Assembly (NCBI GenBank): GCA_037440065.1
Contig: JBBIUV010000016.1
Span: forward strand, 863,574-927,573
From: UBA1563 sp037440065
GTDB taxonomy: Bacteria > Bacteroidota > Ignavibacteria > Ignavibacteriales > Ignavibacteriaceae
Length of the DNA stretch: 64,000 nt
Direction of reading: 5' to 3'
Both the position numbers and the translations under genes were made by a program. The stretch's first letter is position 1; each line of letters begins with the position of its first letter. Positions 25,757 to 33,716 of this stretch are shown one piece after another. The notes beneath the pieces are model-generated. The model did not search any database, had not been told where the DNA came from, and saw only the letters and a list, made by a program, of their open reading frames with translations.

Positions 25757-26500
25757 TTAGAATGTCGAAATAAAATTCAACGAAATGTTTTTGGGTGATT
25801 GTGGATTTGTATTTGCATCAAAATAGAAATTCCAACTTGTCTGTTGCTGTAAATTTTTGTTGTAAGAAACAACCGATCTGACGGCATTAATAATACTCAC
25901 TAACCGGTTTACCAACATTGCCCCCACTACAAATTGCAGATTATTATAAGCACGTTGACTTGAAAGCCACATCCCACGATACTGTCGGCGTTGTGTTTCA
26001 TTCTCCCATTTCCAGTTCATACTATTTTTATCGAACATTTCTGTATAACGTTGTTCTAATGCTTTCTCGTCATTGTACTGATCAATATTTTTATAATTCC
26101 CGATGGTAGCGAAATAATCATCATTTTTACCGTTAGTAATAACTCCTCCGTAACTTTTAGCAAACGATTTGTAGTTCTCTTTTTTCCAATCTCCATAAGT
26201 ATTCACCCCAAAATAAACTCCGTACAAGGCAACATCCGTTATAGTGAAGTATTTACCCGACTCATAATTATCGGCATACAACTCTCCCATTCCCGGTAGT
26301 AACGCTGAATATAATATTGCAAGTGCAATATTTTTCTTTGCCGGAGTATACACTATAAATTCTTGGTGAATTGAAATTTCGCTATTTGCTTTATCGATAA
26401 AACAAAAATTATAAGAACTAGTTTGCTCCTTTATTTGGCTTATCGATGGGACTGATAAAATTGAAACTACTGCAAGAATTAGGAAAACGAATTTTTTCAT
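25757..26500 (-). CDS. DUF5683-type membrane protein
   Basis: A 247-residue protein with an N-terminal signal/anchor (MKKFVFLILAVVSILSVPSIS). Near residue 54 comes AKKNIALAILYSALLPGMGELYADN, the Pro-Gly-x-Gly-x-hydrophobic-Tyr block seen in DUF5683 proteins of Bacteroidota. A further hydrophobic stretch around 80-95 and another near 190-205 suggest a small membrane protein. It starts 25 bases after mtaB and ends at the terminator at 25721-25753. Function unknown. Confidence 0.7.
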   Translation of the reverse strand: MKKFVFLILAVVSILSVPSISQIKEQTSSYNFCFIDKANSEISIHQEFIVYTPAKKNIALAILYSALLPGMGELYADNYESGKYFTITDVALYGVYFGVNTYGDWKKENYKSFAKSYGGVITNGKNDDYFATIGNYKNIDQYNDEKALEQRYTEMFDKNSMNWKWENETQRRQYRGMWLSSQRAYNNLQFVVGAMLVNRLVSIINAVRSVVSYNKNLQQQTSWNFYFDANTNPQSPKNISLNFISTF

Positions 26501-26524
26501 ATTTTTTTAATGAGAATTTATGTT

Positions 26525-27856
26525 TTAAACTGCTAAACGTTCAACGGAAAAATTTTTCCCTTCAAGCGAAGCGGTACAGTAATTTCCGAAAACTTTTTCT
26601 ATGCTTACTTCAGTGAATTGATTCTGCAATTCACTCATGAATGGATGGAACACTCTAATATAATTTGATGTAAATCCTTTGATTATGCCGTTATCGTTTG
26701 CTTCCTCAAAGAGTACTCTTTCTCTTCTGCCAACAAATTTTTCCTGAAAAGCAAATCTTTTTTTATCACTCAAAATTCGCAATAACGAACTTCTTCTTTT
26801 CTTTTCTTCCTTCCCTACTTTTCCTGGCAATGAGACCGCTTTCGTGTCAGGACGTTCGGAATAGGTAAAAACATGGAGATAAGAAATTTCTAAATCCTTA
26901 ATAAAATCATAAGTCTCTTGGAAATCTTCTTCGGTTTCTCCAGGGAAACCGGTAATTACATCAACACCTATTCCAATTTCAGGATTTATCTTATTCAATT
27001 TTGAGATAAGCGTTTGATAATCTTCAGTTACATACCGCCGCTGCATCAGGCGAAGAATTTTATCTGTCCCGCTTTGTAACGGAATGTGAAAATGATTACA
27101 GAGTTTATCGGTTGATAACGTAAGTTCGATAATTTCATCGGTTAAAAGATTCGGTTCAATTGAACTAATGCGGATTCTAAAATCGCCTTCAACTGAAACT
27201 AATTTTTTAAGCAGATGATAAAAATCAGTCTCAAAAGATTTACCATAATCACCAACATTCACCCCGGTTAAAATAATTTCTTTATACCCTTCAGCAACAA
27301 TTGAACTGAATTGCTGAACCACTTTTTCAGGTTCCAAACTTCTACTTCCACCTCGCGCCAAAGGAATTGTACAGTAAGTGCATTTATAATCGCAACCATC
27401 TTGAATCTTAAAATATGCGCGGGTTCTTGAGTCGATATCTGTGGAGGAAGCAATACCAAAACTGTGGTCGAGTTCATTTTTTGTTGAGGTGTAAATACAA
27501 GTGAGTTCTCTCTTCTCAAAATCATTTAAGTAAGAGAAAAGATCAAATTTTTCATTACTTCCTAAAACTGCATCCACCCCTTCCATCTTTGCAATTTCTT
27601 CCGGTCGAAGTTGTGCATAACATCCGGTAACAATAACAAAGGCTTCATGATTTTGTTTCAATACACGACGAATAACCTGTCTGCATTCTTTTTCAGCATT
27701 ATCGGTTACCGAACAAGTGTTTAGTACATAAACATCTGCATGGTCTGAAAAATCAACAACCGAAAACCCGCGAGTTGCAAATTGTTTTCCAATTGTTGCA
27801 GTTTCCGAAAAATTTAATTTACATCCTAATGTGTGCAGTGCAACTTTTTTATTCAT
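26525..27856 (-). CDS. mtaB: tRNA t6A37 methylthiotransferase MtaB
   Basis: A 443-residue radical SAM enzyme that adds a methylthio group to t6A37 of tRNA. Its UPF0004 N-terminal domain has the three cluster cysteines in HTLGCKLN, NTCSVT and VTGCYAQ. The radical SAM motif CDYKCTYC is near residue 150, and a C-terminal TRAM-like region follows. The ALHTLGCKLN opening is typical of MtaB rather than MiaB or RimO. I chose the ATG at 27856 (MNKKVALHTLG). The longer frame from 27889 would start inside the terminator hairpin at 27868-27899. Confidence 0.9.
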   Translation of the reverse strand: MNKKVALHTLGCKLNFSETATIGKQFATRGFSVVDFSDHADVYVLNTCSVTDNAEKECRQVIRRVLKQNHEAFVIVTGCYAQLRPEEIAKMEGVDAVLGSNEKFDLFSYLNDFEKRELTCIYTSTKNELDHSFGIASSTDIDSRTRAYFKIQDGCDYKCTYCTIPLARGGSRSLEPEKVVQQFSSIVAEGYKEIILTGVNVGDYGKSFETDFYHLLKKLVSVEGDFRIRISSIEPNLLTDEIIELTLSTDKLCNHFHIPLQSGTDKILRLMQRRYVTEDYQTLISKLNKINPEIGIGVDVITGFPGETEEDFQETYDFIKDLEISYLHVFTYSERPDTKAVSLPGKVGKEEKKRRSSLLRILSDKKRFAFQEKFVGRRERVLFEEANDNGIIKGFTSNYIRVFHPFMSELQNQFTEVSIEKVFGNYCTASLEGKNFSVERLAV

Positions 27857-27863
27857 ACTCTTT

Positions 27864-27899
27864 AAAAATATAGAGACATGCCGTAGCATGTCTCTATAT
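27864..27899 (-). terminator. Intrinsic terminator after rpsA
   Basis: Perfect 14-bp inverted repeat ATATAGAGACATGC / GCATGTCTCTATAT (arms 27868-27881 and 27886-27899, loop CGTA), followed on the minus strand by four T. It lies 18 bases past the rpsA stop and ends just before the mtaB start. Confidence 0.75.
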
Positions 27900-27917
27900 G
27901 AATTACCTGTTCATTTA

Positions 27918-29726
27918 TTATTCTTGTACTTGTTCCGGTGGAGCAAGACTTTCTTCCGGAAGTTCAAAGTTCGGGAAGTCTGCCGAATTAACCGTAACCG
28001 TATCAGCAGTCATAACATCTTGCGGAGTCATTTTTTCGAGTTTATGCGAAGTAATGAATTCCTGTATTACAGCTTCTCCCTTATCCTTTAAGTACGCCAA
28101 AGCGCTCATAACAATTTTCTTGTTTTCTTTATCAAACTCAATAACTTCTAAGTCAATTTGAGTATCGATCGGAAAATGAATAGAGAGATTTTTGATCTTT
28201 GCAGTTGAAAGATGACTTGTGGGTACAAAGCCGTCAACATCAAGCGGAAGTTCAACAATAATTCCCTTCTCAATGATGCGAACGATCTTAGCCTGGGTTT
28301 CAATTCCTACAGCATAAGATTTTTCAAATGTATCCCATGGATTATCTTGAATCTGTTTGTGACCAAGAGAAATCTTTCTTTGATCAACATCAACTGAAAG
28401 AACAAGAACTTCAATTCTTTCACCTTTTTTAACAACTTCCCCGGGGTGGCGGATTTTCTTTGTCCATGATAAATCGGAAATATGAACCAACCCGTCAACA
28501 CCAGGTTCAAGTTCAACAAATACTCCGAAGTTGGTAAGATTTCTTGCAATCCCGTGATGTTTTGATCCAACAGGATATTTCTGCATTAATTCTTGCCAAG
28601 GATCCGGTTCAAGTTGTTTAATTCCAAGAGAAATTTTCTTTTCTTCTTTATCTAAGCTAAGAACAACAGCTTCAATCATTTGTCCCATTGCAACAACTTG
28701 CGATGGATGTTTAATATGTTGAGTCCAGCTCATTTCGGAATTGTGGATTAATCCTTCAATACCTTTTTCGATTTCGATAAATGCGCCGTAATCGGTTAAT
28801 GAAACCACTTTACCAGCTACTTTTGTACCGATCTGTAATTTCTCTTCGATATTTTCCCAAGGATGCGGAAGAAGTTTTTTCAAGCTAAGTGAAATTCTTC
28901 TCTTCTCTTCATCGAAGTCAGTAACAACAACATTAATGGTTTCATCAAGTTTAACAACTTCATTCGGGTGATTGATTCTTCCCCAGCTAAGATCGGTAAT
29001 GTGAATTAAACCGTCTACTCCTCCGAGATCCACGAACACACCGAAATCGGTAATTGCTTTAACAACGCCTTCAAGAATTTGACCTTTTTCAAGTCTATCA
29101 AGAATTTCTTTACGTTGATCAGCCATTTCTTCTTCAACAAGAACTTTATGCGATACAACCACATTTTCAGTTGGGATATTGATCTTAACAACTTTGAAGT
29201 CCATCATTCTACCAACAAAAGCATCAAAATCGCGGATCGGGCGAACATCGATTTGTGAACCAGGTAAGAATGCTTCCATTCCCATAAGATCAACAACCAT
29301 ACCACCTTTAATTCTGCGAACAATTTTACCTTGAATAATTTCACCGGTATCATGTGCGCGAACAACTTTTTCCCAAATTCTGAGAAAGTCTGCGCGTCTT
29401 TTGCTAAGAACAAGATTTCCTTCTTGATCTTCAACACTTTCGAGAACTACTTCAATTTCAGCACCAACTTTAATCGGTTCATCAGGAGAGAATTCATCTT
29501 TAGGAATTTGACCTTCGGATTTGAAACCGACATCGATGATTACGGTATCTTGTTGAACTCTAACGATGGTTCCTTTAATGATCTCGCCTTCTTTTACATC
29601 ACGGAAGGAATCTCCGTATAGTTTAGAAAGCGCAGAGAATTCTTCTTGAGAATATTCCTCATCATGGAAGAATTTTTTTGCACTGTTGAATTCATCAAGG
29701 AGTGATTTTTTTTTCTTTTCGGACAT
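27918..29726 (-). CDS. rpsA: 30S ribosomal protein S1
   Basis: A 602-residue protein with six S1 RNA-binding domains spaced about 85 residues apart (for example DTVIIDVGFKSEGQIPKDEF in the first, GVFVDLGGVDGLIHITDLSW in the third). This is the full six-domain form that helps mRNA bind the ribosome. Domains 3-6 keep the FVEL/GLIH-type cores. I chose the ATG at 29726 (MSEKKKKSLLDEF) because GGAGG lies 4 bases upstream. A longer in-frame start has no such site. It lies 108 bases after ispH and is followed by a terminator. Confidence 0.95.
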   Translation of the reverse strand: MSEKKKKSLLDEFNSAKKFFHDEEYSQEEFSALSKLYGDSFRDVKEGEIIKGTIVRVQQDTVIIDVGFKSEGQIPKDEFSPDEPIKVGAEIEVVLESVEDQEGNLVLSKRRADFLRIWEKVVRAHDTGEIIQGKIVRRIKGGMVVDLMGMEAFLPGSQIDVRPIRDFDAFVGRMMDFKVVKINIPTENVVVSHKVLVEEEMADQRKEILDRLEKGQILEGVVKAITDFGVFVDLGGVDGLIHITDLSWGRINHPNEVVKLDETINVVVTDFDEEKRRISLSLKKLLPHPWENIEEKLQIGTKVAGKVVSLTDYGAFIEIEKGIEGLIHNSEMSWTQHIKHPSQVVAMGQMIEAVVLSLDKEEKKISLGIKQLEPDPWQELMQKYPVGSKHHGIARNLTNFGVFVELEPGVDGLVHISDLSWTKKIRHPGEVVKKGERIEVLVLSVDVDQRKISLGHKQIQDNPWDTFEKSYAVGIETQAKIVRIIEKGIIVELPLDVDGFVPTSHLSTAKIKNLSIHFPIDTQIDLEVIEFDKENKKIVMSALAYLKDKGEAVIQEFITSHKLEKMTPQDVMTADTVTVNSADFPNFELPEESLAPPEQVQE

Positions 29727-29834
29727 TAAGCCTCCAAAAAAATAATTATCTGTATTTACTTTCCAAGTCATCAAATGAAAATAAAAACAGAGAATTTAGT
29801 TTTACATTATTAATTAATGATGACTTATAAATCT

Positions 29835-30722
29835 CTATTTATTAAAATGATCTTCAATAACACTTTTAATTTCTTCCATCACCCATTGCGGTGTGGAAGT
29901 TGCTCCGGTAATACCAACTGTTGCAACATTGTTGAACCATGAAAAATCTATTTCTTCTTTTGATTCCACAAAAAATGTGCGGGCATTTACCTCTTTGGCA
30001 ATCGAGTAAAGGACTTTTCCATTACTACTCTTTTTTCCAGCTGTAAAGATAAGAACATCGATTGAAAGGGCAAACTCCTTAAGCTTTTTTTCTCGCCCTG
30101 AAACCTGCCCGCAAATGGTGTCTTTTGCATGAAATTCTACCGCTTCATCCTCAATTGTACCGATGACAAGTTCTTTAACTTTTGCTCTCAGTGCCGTAGC
30201 GATTGAGGCAAAGGTCTCTTTATCCATTGTTGTTTGTGAGAAAAGAACGGTCGGGAGCGACAAATCTACGTTTTCTAAAGCTTCTTCTAAGGTTAAAATT
30301 ACTATCGCTTTATCTCCGGTAACACCTCGAAGCCCAATAACTTCTGCATGATCTTTTTTGCCAAAAATCACTACCTGGTACTTTTTATCTACAAACTTTT
30401 TAATTCTTTCCTGGACTTTTGTAACTACCGGACAAGTTGCATCGATCAGTTCTATTCCAAAAGTGACAGCTTTTTGATATGTGGATGGCGGTTCTCCGTG
30501 AGCGCGGATTAAAACTTTACTTCCGGTTGGAATTTTGTCAAAATCTTCAACAGTAATTGTTTCCATTCCCAATTTTGCAAGTCGCTCAACTTCTGAAGCG
30601 TTATGAATAACGTCTCCAAGTGAATATAATTTTGCTGAATTTTGCAATTCCCGTTCAGCGAAATCTATTGCCCGAACAACTCCCCAGCAAAAACCGGCAT
30701 TTTTATCAATTGATACAAGCAT
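29835..30722 (-). CDS. ispH: 4-hydroxy-3-methylbut-2-enyl diphosphate reductase
   Basis: A 295-residue iron-sulfur enzyme, the last step of the MEP pathway to IPP and DMAPP. Cluster cysteines appear in NAGFCWGV (near residue 12), DATCPVV (near 95) and DTICGQVSGRE (near 190). The typical SQTTMDKE and STPQWVMEEI blocks are also present. I use the ATG at 30722. The longer frame would need a TTG at 30740. It follows cmk by 37 bases, a cmk-ispH-rpsA order that is common in bacteria. Confidence 0.94.
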   Translation of the reverse strand: MLVSIDKNAGFCWGVVRAIDFAERELQNSAKLYSLGDVIHNASEVERLAKLGMETITVEDFDKIPTGSKVLIRAHGEPPSTYQKAVTFGIELIDATCPVVTKVQERIKKFVDKKYQVVIFGKKDHAEVIGLRGVTGDKAIVILTLEEALENVDLSLPTVLFSQTTMDKETFASIATALRAKVKELVIGTIEDEAVEFHAKDTICGQVSGREKKLKEFALSIDVLIFTAGKKSSNGKVLYSIAKEVNARTFFVESKEEIDFSWFNNVATVGITGATSTPQWVMEEIKSVIEDHFNK

Positions 30723-30759
30723 AGTTTGTCTTTTTACCAAGAAAACAAGTTATTCATTC

Positions 30760-31449
30760 TCAAAGTTCAACACCTTTGGAGCGACCAACTTTTGAAACTT
30801 CTTCATAAATAAAATTTACTTGCTGATCGATAGTCATAAATGAAGTATCCACCGGTATTGCATCTTCAGCTTTTAAAAGGGGACTTTCTTCCCTGCTCGA
30901 ATCAATTTTATCACGATTTAGAAGACTTTCTTTTACAATCTCTTTTGAAACGGGTTTACCCTTTTCTTCCATTTCTTTTGCACGTCTTTTGGTACGCTCG
31001 TCAATAGTAGCGGTTAGAAAAAATTTCGCATCGGCATTTGGGAATACTACAGTTCCGATATCCCTTCCTTCCATGACGATTCCCCCTAAAGATCCGATTT
31101 TTCTCTGTTTGTCAACTAATATTTGCCGGACTTGCTTAATTTTACTGATATCGCTGACTTTTCCATTCACTTCTTGACTTCTAATTTCATCAGTAAGTTC
31201 CACTTTATTTGCAAAAACGCGCGAAATTCCGTTAGAATAGATGAGTTCTATTTCAGTTTTTTGGAGAAGTTTTACAACTTCAGATTCATTTTCCGTAATA
31301 TTTTGCTTTAAAGCCAAATAGGTAATTGCACGGTACATTGCCCCGGTATCTAAATAAAGATATTTGAGTTTGTTTGCAAGAAGTTTTGCAGTGGTACTTT
31401 TACCTGACCCGGCAGGTCCATCGATTGCGACAATTAATTTTTTAGACAT
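30760..31449 (-). CDS. cmk: Cytidylate kinase
   Basis: A 229-residue kinase that phosphorylates CMP and dCMP with ATP. The P-loop GPAGSGKST is at residues 11-19, LDTGAMYRAIT follows at about 34, and MEGRDIGTVVFP near 130 with the RAKEMEEKG lid region near 165. Length is normal. It lies in the minus-strand run between dnaX (62 bases upstream) and ispH (37 bases downstream). Confidence 0.95.
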   Translation of the reverse strand: MSKKLIVAIDGPAGSGKSTTAKLLANKLKYLYLDTGAMYRAITYLALKQNITENESEVVKLLQKTEIELIYSNGISRVFANKVELTDEIRSQEVNGKVSDISKIKQVRQILVDKQRKIGSLGGIVMEGRDIGTVVFPNADAKFFLTATIDERTKRRAKEMEEKGKPVSKEIVKESLLNRDKIDSSREESPLLKAEDAIPVDTSFMTIDQQVNFIYEEVSKVGRSKGVEL

Positions 31450-31511
31450 GATGTGAAAAGTTAAGGAATTATCAAAAATTTTACAATTTTTCCCCGGCTA
31501 AAATCCCCCTT

Positions 31512-33206
31512 TTAATAAACTTCTTTACCACCTAATTCATTTTTTATGTAATTGTAGAGTTTCGTATCCGGTATTCCGTTATTCGCACCTGCAGCTCCGG
31601 AATTTTCTATCGATTTTTCCTCATTTTCTTCTTTTTCTACAAAATTGAATTTGAGTTTAGTTCCAAAAAATTCATCGGTTTTTTGATTAAAATAGTCTTC
31701 ATGTTTAACTATCACATCTTTCGAGAAATCATCTGCTAAATGGACATTTAAAGTAGAATCGATTAAACTTACCGGAGAAATTTTCCCCATAATTTTCCCG
31801 AACAGTAATTTCTTCTCTTTTGTAATTGCCGAAACAAACCCTTCCCATTTGTCAACAAAAGTTTCGTGATCAAATTGATCATTTTGGAGATTGAAAGTTA
31901 CTTTATCAATCGATTTATTAGAAATTTGCTCTTGCTGGTAATTTTTTAACGGATTAGAAGAAACATTCACTCTTTCTTCAATCTTGTTTTCAACTGATTT
32001 TGCCTGCTGAACAAAATTGTTTTGGGATTGTGGTTGAGTTTGATTCCCAACACTATTTGTCGAAATTTCCGAAAACTTTCCTGAGTTAACCATGCCTACG
32101 AGTTGTGAGATTGTTAAAGTTGACTCCAACCCTATGATAAAACACAATGCCATCTCAACTTTTAATTTTTGATTAACTGCAAAACGGAATTCAGAAATTG
32201 TTTTTGTAAGTGAGTTGATAATTCTTATTAGATCATTTTCAGTGAATGAATTCCGGGTTGATTTGTAAAGTTCTTTATAAACTTCAGCCGTTTCTATAAG
32301 CGATGTTGTTCCGGATAATTGCACAGTTAAAATATTTCTGAAATGTTCTATTAATCCTTCTAGAAAATCGGAAAAGCTCCAACCGTTTTGGTAGATCTTT
32401 TCAGCTACTGCAAACGCAGTTTGGTAATCTTTCGATTTTATCGCCTCCGAAACTTGGAAATACACCTCATCATCAATAAAGTTGAGAATTTTAATTACGG
32501 TCTCATATTCAACCGTTTCCCCACAAAACGCAACCACCTGATCAAAAAAGCTTTCTGCATCTCTTAGACCACCATCCGATTTTTTCGCAATCAATGTTAA
32601 GGTTTTATCATCGATGGAAATTTTTTGATCAACGGCGATTTTGGTTAATAATGCTTTTATTGTGTTTACATCAATTCGTCTAAAATCATAACGTTGGCAG
32701 CGAGAAATTATAGTGATCGGAACGCGGTGAATATCCGTTGTTGCAAAAATAAAAATTGTGTGAGAAGGTGGTTCTTCCAACGTTTTTAAAAGTGCATTAA
32801 AAGATTCTTTTGTTAGCATGTGCACTTCATCGATAACATAAACTTTATACTTCCCTTTTGTTGGAGTATATTTTACAGAGTCGCGCAACGTTCGGATATC
32901 ATCAATGCCGCGGTTTGAGGCTGCATCTATTTCAATAATATCCATCGATTGAGTTGATTGAATGGATTTGCACATCTCACACTCATTACATGGTTCAGCA
33001 TCTTTTGGATTTTGGCAATTTAAAGCTTTGGCAAGAATTCTTGCGGTAGTAGTTTTCCCAACTCCTCGGGGACCGGTGAACAAAAAGGCGTGAGCGATTC
33101 TCCCACTTTTGATTCCGTTTATTAAAGTATTGGTGATGTGTTCTTGTCCAACAACCTCATTAAAAATCTGCGGTCGGTATTTTCTTGCTGTAACTACAAA
33201 TGACAT
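31512..33206 (-). CDS. dnaX: DNA polymerase III gamma/tau subunit
   Basis: A 564-residue clamp-loader ATPase. Its AAA+ domain has the P-loop GPRGVGKTT (about residues 46-54), the zinc cysteines in the C-x8-C-x2-C-x2-C stretch ending NECEMC, Walker B VYVIDEVHM and a sensor/SRC motif ISRCQRYDF. A long polar linker begins near 380. A short C-terminal polymerase-binding type domain follows. I did not find an obvious slippery A-run, so gamma by frameshift cannot be claimed. It lies 15 bases after the fRMsr gene. Confidence 0.93.
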   Translation of the reverse strand: MSFVVTARKYRPQIFNEVVGQEHITNTLINGIKSGRIAHAFLFTGPRGVGKTTTARILAKALNCQNPKDAEPCNECEMCKSIQSTQSMDIIEIDAASNRGIDDIRTLRDSVKYTPTKGKYKVYVIDEVHMLTKESFNALLKTLEEPPSHTIFIFATTDIHRVPITIISRCQRYDFRRIDVNTIKALLTKIAVDQKISIDDKTLTLIAKKSDGGLRDAESFFDQVVAFCGETVEYETVIKILNFIDDEVYFQVSEAIKSKDYQTAFAVAEKIYQNGWSFSDFLEGLIEHFRNILTVQLSGTTSLIETAEVYKELYKSTRNSFTENDLIRIINSLTKTISEFRFAVNQKLKVEMALCFIIGLESTLTISQLVGMVNSGKFSEISTNSVGNQTQPQSQNNFVQQAKSVENKIEERVNVSSNPLKNYQQEQISNKSIDKVTFNLQNDQFDHETFVDKWEGFVSAITKEKKLLFGKIMGKISPVSLIDSTLNVHLADDFSKDVIVKHEDYFNQKTDEFFGTKLKFNFVEKEENEEKSIENSGAAGANNGIPDTKLYNYIKNELGGKEVY

Positions 33207-33221
33207 TTTAATTCCTGAATC

Positions 33222-33716
33222 CTAATTAACAAAAACTTCTTCAGCCAAAAACTTACTTAATTCTTCAAGATACTTTCTATCAGTTTCGTTGAAAGCATTC
33301 AATTGATAACTGTCCAAATCCAATACACCAACGAGTTCATTCTCTTTTAAAATCGGAATAACAATTTCCGAGTTAGAACCATCATCGCACGCGATATGCC
33401 CGGGGAAAGCATTTACATCCCGGACAATAATTGTTTCTTTCTTCTGTGCAGCGGTTCCACAGACACCTTTACCAAGTTCAATCTTTGTGCATGCAACCTT
33501 CCCTTGAAAGGGCCCAAGATAAAGTTTTTCTCCGTCAAAAAGATAAAATCCTACCCAGCTTATTTTATCAAACGTCTGTTTTAATGCGGCAGTACAATTT
33601 GATAGATTTGAAAGCAAAAGGTCTTCTTTACTTAAGAGAAATTTTATCTGCCGTAACGAGGCAGAATATTTTTCCTCATCAGTTAAGTTCGATCCTATTT
33701 TGAATTCTTCTGCCAT
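33222..33716 (-). CDS. msrC: Free methionine-R-sulfoxide reductase (GAF domain)
   Basis: A 164-residue single GAF-domain protein. It has the fRMsr signature: LGKGVCGTAA near residue 83 and FPGHIACDDGSNSEIVIPI near 103-121, which carry catalytic and resolving cysteines. The family reduces free methionine-R-sulfoxide with thioredoxin. Length fits. Its start is immediately next to the lon stop (no gap), so it is probably translated from the lon transcript, a plausible stress-response pairing. Confidence 0.88.
   Translation of the reverse strand: MAEEFKIGSNLTDEEKYSASLRQIKFLLSKEDLLLSNLSNCTAALKQTFDKISWVGFYLFDGEKLYLGPFQGKVACTKIELGKGVCGTAAQKKETIIVRDVNAFPGHIACDDGSNSEIVIPILKENELVGVLDLDSYQLNAFNETDRKYLEELSKFLAEEVFVN

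Noticed and set aside
27857..27889. Eleven extra N-terminal residues for MtaB
   Set aside because: They would be encoded by the rpsA terminator hairpin. The MNKKVALHTLGCK start is the family norm.
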